A DNA stretch of 64,000 nucleotides, from the NCBI RefSeq assembly GCF_009827335.1, contig NZ_WTYH01000001.1, positions 2,455,501 through 2,519,500 of the forward strand. The letters are read 5' to 3'. The notes under the pieces were generated by a model. It was not told where the DNA came from, did no database searches, and saw only the letters and a list, made by a program, of their open reading frames with translations. The DNA comes from Aurantiacibacter arachoides (lineage in GTDB: Bacteria; Pseudomonadota; Alphaproteobacteria; Sphingomonadales; Sphingomonadaceae). Both the position numbers and the translations under genes were made by a program. Positions 1 through 7,240 of this stretch are shown here, one piece after another. Positions within the stretch are counted from its first letter, which is position 1, and each line of letters begins with the position of its first letter.

Positions 1-281
1 TCGGTGCGAACCATGCCGTGCGAGGCGTCCTGGTTCATCCGCACTGCCTGGCCGTCTGCCGGAGCGGTAAAGCTGGGCCAGCCCGATCCGCTGTCGTACT
101 TGTCCGCGCTTTCGAACACCGGCTGGCCGCAGCCGGCACACTTGTATTCGCCGGCGGCCTTGTTCTTGTCGTACTTGCCGGTGAAGGCCCGCTCGGTCCC
201 CGCCTCGCGCAGCACATGATACTGCTCGGGGCTCAGCTTCTCGCGCCATTCGGCATCGGTAAGGGTCGTCTTCTCGGTCAT
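1..281 (-). CDS. msrB: Peptide-methionine (R)-S-oxide reductase MsrB, C-terminus off the window
   Basis: Reduces methionine-R-sulfoxide in proteins, a cytoplasmic oxidative-repair step normally fed by thioredoxin. The 93 visible residues begin MTEKTTLTDAEWREKLSPEQ, the usual MsrB opening. The first zinc-binding CxxC pair is at C48/C51 (KCAGC), and SGSGWPSF follows near residue 66, a hallmark of the family. The catalytic Cys region lies beyond base 1, so completeness cannot be judged. The ATG at 281 follows AAAGGACAGC, a good ribosome binding site. The trxB gene further along the window could supply the reducing partner through thioredoxin, but the two are not linked here. Confidence 0.93.
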   Translation of the reverse strand, partial: MTEKTTLTDAEWREKLSPEQYHVLREAGTERAFTGKYDKNKAAGEYKCAGCGQPVFESADKYDSGSGWPSFTAPADGQAVRMNQDASHGMVRT

Positions 282-369
282 TGCTGTCCTTTCACTTGCG
301 CCTCCGCGCAAGCGTCCTCGGTGCTTTTCGCTCCGCTACGCTGCGCGGCACCTGCGGGCGGCCGTTCGG

Positions 370-445
370 CCTTGCGGTCGCTACGCGCCCGAACCAGTGC
401 TTACTTCGAAAATATATATCGGTTCGCGGCCAGCGGACCGCAAGG
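370..445. other. Composite intergenic stem-loop
   Basis: Between msrB and the GST gene, CCTTGCGGTC (370-379) is perfectly complementary to GACCGCAAGG (436-445). Inside it CGAACC (390-395) pairs with GGTTCG (421-426), around an AT-rich loop. It could be a folded transcript end, a repeat-element remnant or a small RNA. Nothing else in the 243-base gap looks coding. Confidence 0.45.
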
Positions 446-496
446 GCGACCGCCCGCCCGCAGTGGGCGCAGCTTGTCTGCGCGTCTAACGAGGAT

Positions 497-516
497 GAAG
501 CCGCGGAGACGGCTTC
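497..516 (-). terminator. Hairpin just after the GST gene
   Basis: GAAGCCG-CGGAGA-CGGCTTC gives a 7-bp stem nine bases past the stop codon of the GST gene. No T-run follows on either strand, so it is at best a weak or bidirectional 3'-end hairpin. Confidence 0.4.
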
Positions 517-524
517 ACAACAAA

Positions 525-1196
525 TCACGCGTTGACGTCCGCGTAGTTGCGCGGGGGCGGCAGGCCTTCCATTTTCTGGCGCAGCAGCGGGGCAAAGCTT
601 GGCCGCGATTTCATCACGCGATACCAGCCGTGCGCGCTGTCGTGGCCCGTCCAGTCCATATCGCCCAGGTAATCGACTACGGAAAGGTGGGCGACGGCGG
701 CGAAATCGGCAAGGCTCAGCTGGCTTCCCGCCAGCCACCGGCGATTGTCGATCAGCCAGTCGATGTAGTCGAGATGCTCGTGCAGCAGGCGGCGCGCGGC
801 CGTCAGCGTGCGGCTGTCGGGGGACTGGCGCAGCACTAGGCGCTTGCGCATCTTTTCGTACATCAGCGGGGCGGTGATGTCGCTGTAGAAGCTCTCGTCG
901 AACAGGGCCACCAGCCGGCGCACCTCGGCACGCGCCCGCGCCGTGCCCAGGATCAGCGGCCGGTCGTCGATCGTCTCTTCCAGGTATTCGCAGATCGCCA
1001 TGGAATCCATCAGCGTGATGCGCTTGTCGGGATCGTGCAGCACCGGCACCCGACCCGCCGGGTTCAGCTGGCGGAACCGCTCGTCCGCGTCCCACGGGTA
1101 GAGCGTGACCAGTTCGTAGCCGATTTTCTTCTCGCCCAGCGCGAGCTGGACCTTGCGGCTGAACGGGCAGAGCGGGAATTGGTAGAGGTGCCACAT
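525..1196 (-). CDS. Glutathione S-transferase family protein
   Basis: A 223-residue cytosolic GST. The thioredoxin-like N-terminal half opens MWHLYQFPLCPFSRKV with Cys10 in the CPFSRK position, and the cis-Pro glutathione-site motif RVPVL follows near residue 50. The C-terminal helical half carries SLADFAAVAHLS, the usual N-capping-box region. A longer in-frame start exists upstream, but MWHLYQFPLCPFS is where family members begin, so the ATG at 1196 was chosen although no clear Shine-Dalgarno precedes it. Substrate unknown. Sphingomonad GSTs act in stress defence or, as LigE/F/G relatives, in lignin ether cleavage; nothing here favours the second. Confidence 0.85.
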   Translation of the reverse strand: MWHLYQFPLCPFSRKVQLALGEKKIGYELVTLYPWDADERFRQLNPAGRVPVLHDPDKRITLMDSMAICEYLEETIDDRPLILGTARARAEVRRLVALFDESFYSDITAPLMYEKMRKRLVLRQSPDSRTLTAARRLLHEHLDYIDWLIDNRRWLAGSQLSLADFAAVAHLSVVDYLGDMDWTGHDSAHGWYRVMKSRPSFAPLLRQKMEGLPPPRNYADVNA

Positions 1197-1251
1197 ACGT
1201 GGACAACGCTCATGCCCGAAGGCCATGGCGCGGTCCAGCGCAGGTTGCGGA

Positions 1252-1680
1252 TTATCGGTCGGTTTCCGGCAGTTCGCGCCGCATCCGTTCACCCATCGCG
1301 CGCATCTGCGGCAGCATGTCGCCAAAGGCCCCGGCCATGGCCGCCATCGCGCCCATCATCTGCGGCACCTGCTCGGCCACGCGCACGGGCGCATCGGCAG
1401 CATCCGGGCCGAGGAGATCGGCGACGCGCGCATCGGGATCCACGGCCGGGCCCTCGCCCCCGGTCATCTCCGCCATCGCTTCGGCCAGCGGGCCGACGCG
1501 CATTTCCATCAGCGCGCCCACCAGCATCGCCGCCATCAGCCCGGCCTGTTCCTGCACCACGGGGTCGTCCATCCGCTCCACCGCGCCGGCGAGCGGGTCA
1601 TTGTCTGCATCCTGCGCCAGCGCGGGCAACGGGGCTGCGGCAGCGGCAAGGGCAAGGGTCGCGATCAGGGAAAGGCGCAT
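1252..1680 (-). CDS. Small secreted protein of unknown function
   Basis: 142 residues. The N-terminus MRLSLIATLALAAAAAPLPA ending ALAQ is a clear Sec signal peptide with cleavage near residue 23. The mature part is rich in Met, Ala, Glu and Asp, reads as amphipathic helix and has no cysteine pair or known motif. The ATG at 1680 has GGAGTGAG upstream; a GTG three codons earlier is also possible. The next gene (1751-2110) is a second small secreted protein on the same strand, so the two may be co-transcribed. I do not recognise a family. Confidence 0.6.
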   Translation of the reverse strand: MRLSLIATLALAAAAAPLPALAQDADNDPLAGAVERMDDPVVQEQAGLMAAMLVGALMEMRVGPLAEAMAEMTGGEGPAVDPDARVADLLGPDAADAPVRVAEQVPQMMGAMAAMAGAFGDMLPQMRAMGERMRRELPETDR

Positions 1681-1750
1681 GGGTCTCACTCCGGTTCGAT
1701 CAGGCGCCGATGCCTTAATCCGACCTGCGCTTTCGGTGTGCTGAACGGTG

Positions 1751-2110
1751 CTACTGCGCCGGCAGCAGCGGCAGGCACGCCGGCATGACCTGCGCCAGCG
1801 TTCCCCTGGTGCGGATGTCGCGCGCCTCGGCAGAGAGCGCGGCGGCCACGGCCGCGCGGTCCAGCCCCGCCTCCTCCATCACCCGCGCCGATGCCCGGAC
1901 GAAGAACTCCCGCCCGCGCTGGCGCAGGTCGGGATAGGATTGCACGGCGGCATCGCCCGTTTCCTGCCCGTGGGCGGTGATGGCGAACGCGGCAGAGCAG
2001 CGAACCAGCATCCGCTGTTCCAGGCTGAGCGCCGGCGGCGCGTCCTGCCCGGCGGCAGACAGGGCAGCAGGAACGGCGACAAGCGCGAGGGCGGCGAACA
2101 GGCGGATCAT
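1751..2110 (-). CDS. Small secreted protein of unknown function
   Basis: 119 residues starting MIRLFAALALVAVPAALSAA, a typical signal peptide. The mature region includes a single Cys (RCSAAFAI), a helical middle part and a second Cys near the C-terminus (PACLPLLPAQ), so one disulfide in the periplasm is possible. The frame is open further upstream, but the signal peptide fixes the start at 2110. No family recognised. It lies head-to-head with the operon at 2299, so the 2111-2298 gap holds divergent promoters. Confidence 0.6.
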   Translation of the reverse strand: MIRLFAALALVAVPAALSAAGQDAPPALSLEQRMLVRCSAAFAITAHGQETGDAAVQSYPDLRQRGREFFVRASARVMEEAGLDRAAVAAALSAEARDIRTRGTLAQVMPACLPLLPAQ

Positions 2111-2262
2111 CGGGGCGGCTCTAGCGCGAGGGAAATGAACGCCAGCTTCACGCCCTTGGCAAGGCGCGGAATTCCATCCCCGGTCAGCGCCGGTTTCGCA
2201 ATATTGCGTCATCGCGGCCTCTCGCATCGCTATTCGCGTTGACTCTCTCTGCCCACCCCCGC

Positions 2263-2284
2263 AATTGTAAGTGAAACATACTAA
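2263..2284. promoter_or_regulatory. Candidate MarR operator upstream of the aromatic operon
   Basis: The 22 bases ending 15 nt before the ATG at 2299 match, at 16 of 22 positions, a site in the divergent promoter at 14422-14443 (minus-strand reading). The shared pattern is AATTGTNAGTNNANCATAC. A possible -35 TTGACT lies at 2239-2244. The match suggests that the MarR protein encoded at 14471 controls this operon too. Confidence 0.5.
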
Positions 2285-2298
2285 TTGGGAGAGTCGGT

Positions 2299-3042
2299 AT
2301 GTCGGACGACAAGCTGGCGGCGCTCGAAGCGCGGCTGGAGGCGATGGAGGCGCGCCTGACGCAGCGCGAGGACGAGCTGGACGTCAAGAAGCTGCAGTAT
2401 CTCTACGGCTACCTCATCGACAAGTGCATGTACGATCAGGTCGTGGACCTGTTCACCGACGATGGCGAGGTGCGGTTCTTCGGCGGCGTGTGGAAGGGCA
2501 AGGAGGGCGTGCGGCGGCTTTATGTCGATCGCTTCCGCAAGCGGTTCACCCATGACACCAACGGGCCGGTCGACGGCTTCCTGCTCGATCATCCGCAGAT
2601 CCAGCAGATCGTGACGATCATGGACGACGGCGTCACCGCCAGGCTGCGCGGCCGCAGTACCATGCAGGCCGGACGGCACAAGGATTACACCGATCCCGCC
2701 AACCCGGTGATGGGCGTGCGCCAGTGGTGGGAAGGCGGCCTCTACGAGAATACCTACCGGAAGGGGCCTGACGGCAAGTGGCGCATCCACGTGCTGAACT
2801 ACTTTCCGCACTGGCACGCCGATTTCGACAAGGGCTGGGCCTATACCGACGCCGAATACGTGCCCTTTCCCAAGGTTCTCTACCCCGAGGATCCGAGCGG
2901 TCCGGACGAGCTGATCGACGACCACTGGCTGTGGCCCACGCACAAGCTGCTGCCCTTCCACATGAAGCATCCCATCACGGGAGAGACAATGGAGGCGGAA
3001 CGCTGGGAGGGCGACGTGGCGCGGGAGCGGGCAAAGGGCTAG
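2299..3042 (+). CDS. SnoaL/NTF2-like protein, candidate diarylpropane deformylating lyase (LdpA/LsdE type)
   Basis: 247 residues. The first 30 (MSDDKLAALEARLEAMEARL) are a charged helix, followed by an NTF2-fold domain (VKKLQYLYGYLIDKCMYDQV, then DLFTDDGEVRFFGGVW, and the conserved LLDHPQIQQIV and ENTYRKGPDGKWRI strands). The C-terminal extension is rich in Trp and Pro. Such long SnoaL proteins occur in sphingomonad lignin-catabolic clusters; from published work I know that LdpA/LsdE, a cofactorless lyase that removes the gamma-carbon of 1,2-diarylpropane-1,3-diols as formaldehyde to give a lignostilbene, has this fold. The shared operator with the stilbene dioxygenase and the nearby formaldehyde operon fit that role. 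Start ATG has GGGAGAG upstream. Function is inference; a dehydratase or decarboxylase role (PhcF/G-like) is the alternative. Confidence 0.7.
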   Translation: MSDDKLAALEARLEAMEARLTQREDELDVKKLQYLYGYLIDKCMYDQVVDLFTDDGEVRFFGGVWKGKEGVRRLYVDRFRKRFTHDTNGPVDGFLLDHPQIQQIVTIMDDGVTARLRGRSTMQAGRHKDYTDPANPVMGVRQWWEGGLYENTYRKGPDGKWRIHVLNYFPHWHADFDKGWAYTDAEYVPFPKVLYPEDPSGPDELIDDHWLWPTHKLLPFHMKHPITGETMEAERWEGDVARERAKG

Positions 3043-3077
3043 GGCGCGCCCGAACCCATCCCGCGAAGGAGCAACGC

Positions 3078-4508
3078 ATGACCGACTATCCCTCCCTGTA
3101 CCTGGCGATCGACGGCGAACAGGTCGCGGTCGGCGACCGGCGCACCTTTGCCGTCGTCAACCCCGCCTCGGGCGATACGCTGGCAGAGCTGCCGCTGGCC
3201 GATGCCGCCGATCTCGACCGGGCGCTGGACGCGGCCGGGCGCGGGTTCCGGACATGGCGCTACACCCCGGCCGCCGAGCGCGCGCGGGTGCTGCACGGGG
3301 CCGCGGCGCTGATCCGGGAGCGGGCCGACAGTCTTGCTCGCATCGCGACGATGGAACAGGGCAAGCCGCTGGCAGAGGCGCGGATGGAATGCATGGCGGT
3401 GGCCGGCTGGTTCGATTTCGCTGCCGGCGAATGTCAGCGCCTCTACGGCCGCGAACTGGTGCGCCCCGTCGGCCAGCGCAGCGTGGTGCGGTGGGAGCCG
3501 GTCGGCCCGGTGGCCGCCTTTGCTCCGTGGAACTTCCCGCTCGCCAATCCCGGCCGCAAGCTGGGCGCGGCGGTGGCGGCGGGCTGCTCGATCATCCTCA
3601 AGAGCGCCGAGGAAACCCCTGCATCGGCGCTGGCCATCGTGCAGGCGCTGTATGATGCGGGCCTGCCGACCGACGTGGCGCAGGCGGTGTTCGGCGTGCC
3701 CGACGAGGTCAGCCGCCACCTGCTCGCCAGCCCGGTGATCCGCAAGCTCAGCTTCACCGGCTCTACCGTGGTCGGCAAGCATCTCGCCAAGCTGGCGGCG
3801 GACAACATGATCCGCACCACAATGGAACTGGGCGGCCACGGTCCGGTGCTGGTGTTCGGCGACGCCGACGTGGACAAGGCAGTGGCGACCGCGGCCGCCG
3901 GCAAGACGCGCAACGCCGGGCAGGTGTGCGTGTCGCCCACGAGGTTCATCGTCGAGGAAAGCGTGTTCGAACGCTTCCGCGACGGCATGGCCGAGCGGCT
4001 GGGCGCCACGCGCGTGGGCGACGGGCTGGACAAGGACACCCAGATGGGCCCGATGGCGAACGCCCGCCGGCCCGACGCGATCGGCAAGTTCGTCGCCGAT
4101 GCAAAGGACAAGGGCGCCAGGGTCGAGACCGGGGGTGAGCGGATCGGCAACCAGGGGTTTTTCTTCCAGCCGACGGTGCTGTCCGAAGTGCCGCTGGATG
4201 CCGAGGTGATGCACGAAGAGCCGTTCGGCCCGCTCGCCCTGGTCAATCCCTACGCCGGCGAAGACGCCATGATCGCGGAGGCGAACCGCCTGAACTACGG
4301 CCTCGCCGCCTATGCCTGGACCAGCGACGCGCCGCGCCAGCGGCGGCTGGCCGATGCGCTGGAGGCGGGCATGGTGGGGATCAACACGCACATGATCGCC
4401 GGCCCAGACGCGCCGTTCCAGGGCGTGCAGTGGTCGGGCCACGGCAGCGAGGACGGGCCCGAAGGCGTCAAGGCCTGCATGGTCGTGAAAGCCGTGCACG
4501 AAGGCTAG
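3078..4508 (+). CDS. NAD(P)-dependent aldehyde dehydrogenase
   Basis: 476 residues, full-length ALDH superfamily. Visible catalytic features: Asn152 in PWNFP, general base Glu250 in MELGGHGP, nucleophile Cys284 in NAGQVCVSP, and the EEPFGP motif near residue 385. AAGG AG (3066-3071) precedes the ATG by 6 bases. It sits 35 bases after the SnoaL gene and 27 before the LigW-like gene, in one operon. The context suggests an aromatic aldehyde substrate (vanillin-, formylferulate- or carboxyvanillin-like), giving the acid for the next enzyme. Similar enzymes also oxidise succinate semialdehyde, so the substrate is inferred only. Confidence 0.88.
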   Translation: MTDYPSLYLAIDGEQVAVGDRRTFAVVNPASGDTLAELPLADAADLDRALDAAGRGFRTWRYTPAAERARVLHGAAALIRERADSLARIATMEQGKPLAEARMECMAVAGWFDFAAGECQRLYGRELVRPVGQRSVVRWEPVGPVAAFAPWNFPLANPGRKLGAAVAAGCSIILKSAEETPASALAIVQALYDAGLPTDVAQAVFGVPDEVSRHLLASPVIRKLSFTGSTVVGKHLAKLAADNMIRTTMELGGHGPVLVFGDADVDKAVATAAAGKTRNAGQVCVSPTRFIVEESVFERFRDGMAERLGATRVGDGLDKDTQMGPMANARRPDAIGKFVADAKDKGARVETGGERIGNQGFFFQPTVLSEVPLDAEVMHEEPFGPLALVNPYAGEDAMIAEANRLNYGLAAYAWTSDAPRQRRLADALEAGMVGINTHMIAGPDAPFQGVQWSGHGSEDGPEGVKACMVVKAVHEG

Positions 4509-4535
4509 CGCAACAAGGGGGAGGTGGAGAGGCTG

Positions 4536-5588
4536 ATGACTGATCTGAAAACCGGCGGCAGCCAGGGCTACCTGCGCATCGCCACCGAGGAAGCCTGGGC
4601 GACGCAGGAACAGCTCGATGCGATCGTGCGGCTGGTAAGGGAAGGCCGCGCCGACAAGGGCACGCAGAGCCTGTGGGGCTTTTACGGCACCAGTCCGTCG
4701 GAACGCACCACCTTCATCCGCGAACGGCTGCTCGACATCGGGCCCCTGCGCATCCAGGCGATGGACGAAAGCGGTATCGACAAGGCCGTGCTCGCGCTCA
4801 CCAGCCCCGGCGTGCAGACCTTGTTCGACCTCGACGAGGCGCGCGGCATCGCCAGCCGGTCGAACGATCAGCTCGCCGCCGCCTGCGAGCGGTATCCGGA
4901 TCGCTTCCACGGCATGACCGCGATCTGCCCGCAGGACGCCGATTGGTCGGCCGCCGAATTGAGGCGCGGCAAGGAAGAGCTCGGCATGGTGGGCGTGCAG
5001 GTCAACTCGCACACCCACGGCCACTATCTGGACGAGCCGCAGTTCGACCCCATCCTGCGCGCCTGCGCGGACATGGACATCCCCCTCTACATCCATCCCC
5101 AGGGCCCGCCCGACGCCATGATCGGCGGCATGGTAGAGGCAGGTCTGGAAGGCGCGATCTTCGGCTTCGCGATGGAGACGAGCTATCATGCGCTGCGCCT
5201 GCTGACCGGCGGCGTGTTCGATCGCTACCCCGGCCTGAAGCTGGTGCTGGGCCACGGCTGCGAAGGCCTGCCGTTCTGGATCGACCGCTTCGACTACATG
5301 CACCAGGCAGGCATCCGCTCGGGCCGGTACGAGCGGATGAAGCCGCAGCGCCACTCGCTCCACCATTACCTGCGCACGAATGTCTGGGGGACCAATTCGG
5401 GCCTGCCCAGCCCCGCCAGCATCCGCCTGATGATGGAGGTGATGGGCGAGGACCGCGTGCTCTACGCCATGGATTACCCCTACCAGTTCGTGACTGACGA
5501 GGTGCGCCTGCTCGACGCCATGGACATGGCGCCCGCGGCCAAGCGCAAGTTCTTCCAGACCAATGCCGAGGCACTGTTCGGGATATGA
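4536..5588 (+). CDS. ligW: Amidohydrolase-family aromatic decarboxylase, close to 5-carboxyvanillate decarboxylase LigW
   Basis: 350 residues of the amidohydrolase-2 family. The N-terminus (GYLRIATEEAWAT), the block GFYGTSPSERTTF, ALTSPGVQ, QVNSHTHGHYLDE and the C-terminus AMDYPYQF ending FFQTNAEALF follow LigW of Sphingobium SYK-6 as I remember it. Expected metal and catalytic residues are present: Glu19, His187 (YIHP), His240 (LGHG) and Asp313 (MDYPYQ). LigW removes CO2 from 5-carboxyvanillate, giving vanillate, with a divalent metal. The ATG at 4536 is chosen (GGAGAGG just upstream); a GTG at 4524 is possible. The stop overlaps the transporter start (ATGA). Related gamma-resorcylate or dihydroxybenzoate decarboxylases are the alternative. 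Confidence 0.82.
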   Translation: MTDLKTGGSQGYLRIATEEAWATQEQLDAIVRLVREGRADKGTQSLWGFYGTSPSERTTFIRERLLDIGPLRIQAMDESGIDKAVLALTSPGVQTLFDLDEARGIASRSNDQLAAACERYPDRFHGMTAICPQDADWSAAELRRGKEELGMVGVQVNSHTHGHYLDEPQFDPILRACADMDIPLYIHPQGPPDAMIGGMVEAGLEGAIFGFAMETSYHALRLLTGGVFDRYPGLKLVLGHGCEGLPFWIDRFDYMHQAGIRSGRYERMKPQRHSLHHYLRTNVWGTNSGLPSPASIRLMMEVMGEDRVLYAMDYPYQFVTDEVRLLDAMDMAPAAKRKFFQTNAEALFGI

Positions 5589-7240
5589 CCGTCGTGCCGG
5601 CCCCCGCATCTCCCATGGATCAGGGCGCTGCCACGCCGCCCGCCGGCATTCCGATCAGTCGCTATGGCTGGCACGCCATCGTGCTGATGAGCGCGGCGCA
5701 GATGATGTCGATGCTCGACCGGCAGATCCTGTCGATCCTGGCCCCTGCCATCAAGGCGGACCTGGGCGTCGGCGATGCGGAGATGGGACTGCTTTACGGC
5801 ACGGTCTTCGCGCTGTTCTATGCCTTGTTCTCGCTGCCGCTGGGGCGGCTGGTGGATGGCTGGGACCGCACGAAGCTGCTGGCGATCTGTATCGGCACCT
5901 GGTCGTTCTTCGCCGGGCTGGCCGCCTTTGCCAACGGCTTCGTGCTGCTGGCGATCAGCCGCCTGGGGGTGGGCGTTGGCGAAGCAGCGACGCAGCCGGC
6001 GGCCAATTCGATCCTGTTCGACAGCCTGCCCCAGGGCCGTCGCGGCATCGGCATGGGCGGCCTTGCCGTCGGTCTCGCACTCGGGCTTGGCCTGTCGATG
6101 GCGCTGGGCGGCGTGGCGGCGGACTGGTGGAACGCGCGCGTCGCGGCGGGCGGTGCCAGCTTCGGCTTTGCCGGCTGGCAGTTCGCCTTCATTGTCGCCT
6201 CTCTCCCCGGCTTTCCGCTCGCCTGGCTGATCTGGCGCCTGCACGAACCGGTGCGCGGGGCGATGGACGGCATTCCGGCCCGGCCCGATCCCGCCCCTTT
6301 TCGCGCCAGCACCGCCGTGCTGGGCGCGGTGACGCCAGGCACCAACTGGCTCAACCTGTGGCGGCGCGATGCCGGCGCGCGGCAATGGGCGATCAACCTT
6401 GGTGGCCTTGCGCTGATCCTCGGCGTGGCCACCACGCTGGTTGCGATCACCCGCGCCTATTCACCACGCCCGCCCCTTGAATTCGGCGCCATGTCCCTCG
6501 ACCCGCACGTGCTGCAATGGGGCGTCTTCGCCTTTGGCGCCTTCGTGGTGCTGAACCTGTTCCAGAACTTCCGCCTGACCGACCGGCCGACCTACAACGT
6601 TGTGCTCAGCCCCTCGCTCATCATGCTGATGGTGATGGGCGGACTGCAGACCGCGATCAATTACGGCGTGATGTTCGCCAGCCCGCAGATCCTCAACCGC
6701 CAGTTCGGCCTCAGCATGGGCGAGGTAGGCCTGCAATTCGGGTTGCTGTCCGCGGTGCTGGCGGCAATCGGCGCGTTGATCGCGGGGCCGCTTGCGGACT
6801 GGCTGACCTTGCGCAGGGGCAATCGCGGAATGCTCTGGCTGGTGCTGCTCTCGCTCGGCCTGTCACCCCTCGCCGGGATCTGGACCTACAGCGCCGATAG
6901 CGCGAGCGAGTTCTACGTGCGCTTCACCGTCTATGCGCTGATCCTCACCCTGTGGCTGCCGCCGACCTATGCTCTGTTGCTGGGGCTGGTGCTGCCACGG
7001 ATGCGCGGGATCGTGTTTTCCACCTATCTGGTCATCATGACGTTGCTGGGCCAAGGGCTCGGCCCCTACGTGGTCGGCATGATGTCGGACCGCAACGGCG
7101 GCGATCTTGCCGCCGCCCTCATCCAGGTGAACTGGGTCGCCCCGGTGATCGTCGCGCTGCTGGCAATGGTGCTGGTGCGCTACGCCCGGGACGAGGCATC
7201 CATGCTCGACCGGGCACGGGCGGGGGGCGAGCCGGTATGA
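5585..7240 (+). CDS. MFS transporter of the aromatic operon
   Basis: 551 residues with about twelve hydrophobic segments. The cytoplasmic loop 2-3 motif is seen as GRLVDGWDRTK, and transmembrane helix 1 carries LDRQIL, typical of the Spinster/anion-symporter-like MFS branch. It is longer than the usual 400-460 residues because of a roughly 70-residue central section (EPVRGAMDG to TNWLNLWRRD) before helix 7. The ATG overlaps the stop of the LigW-like gene, and its own stop overlaps the next start (ATGA both times), so it is translationally coupled. Probably imports the aromatic substrate or exports a product; no direct evidence for the ligand. Confidence 0.82.
   Translation: MTVVPAPASPMDQGAATPPAGIPISRYGWHAIVLMSAAQMMSMLDRQILSILAPAIKADLGVGDAEMGLLYGTVFALFYALFSLPLGRLVDGWDRTKLLAICIGTWSFFAGLAAFANGFVLLAISRLGVGVGEAATQPAANSILFDSLPQGRRGIGMGGLAVGLALGLGLSMALGGVAADWWNARVAAGGASFGFAGWQFAFIVASLPGFPLAWLIWRLHEPVRGAMDGIPARPDPAPFRASTAVLGAVTPGTNWLNLWRRDAGARQWAINLGGLALILGVATTLVAITRAYSPRPPLEFGAMSLDPHVLQWGVFAFGAFVVLNLFQNFRLTDRPTYNVVLSPSLIMLMVMGGLQTAINYGVMFASPQILNRQFGLSMGEVGLQFGLLSAVLAAIGALIAGPLADWLTLRRGNRGMLWLVLLSLGLSPLAGIWTYSADSASEFYVRFTVYALILTLWLPPTYALLLGLVLPRMRGIVFSTYLVIMTLLGQGLGPYVVGMMSDRNGGDLAAALIQVNWVAPVIVALLAMVLVRYARDEASMLDRARAGGEPV

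Noticed and set aside
3039-5609. 856-codon open frame on the minus strand
   Set aside because: It runs opposite the aldehyde dehydrogenase and LigW-like genes and has the His/Arg/Gly-rich composition of a GC-rich shadow frame; no domain is seen.
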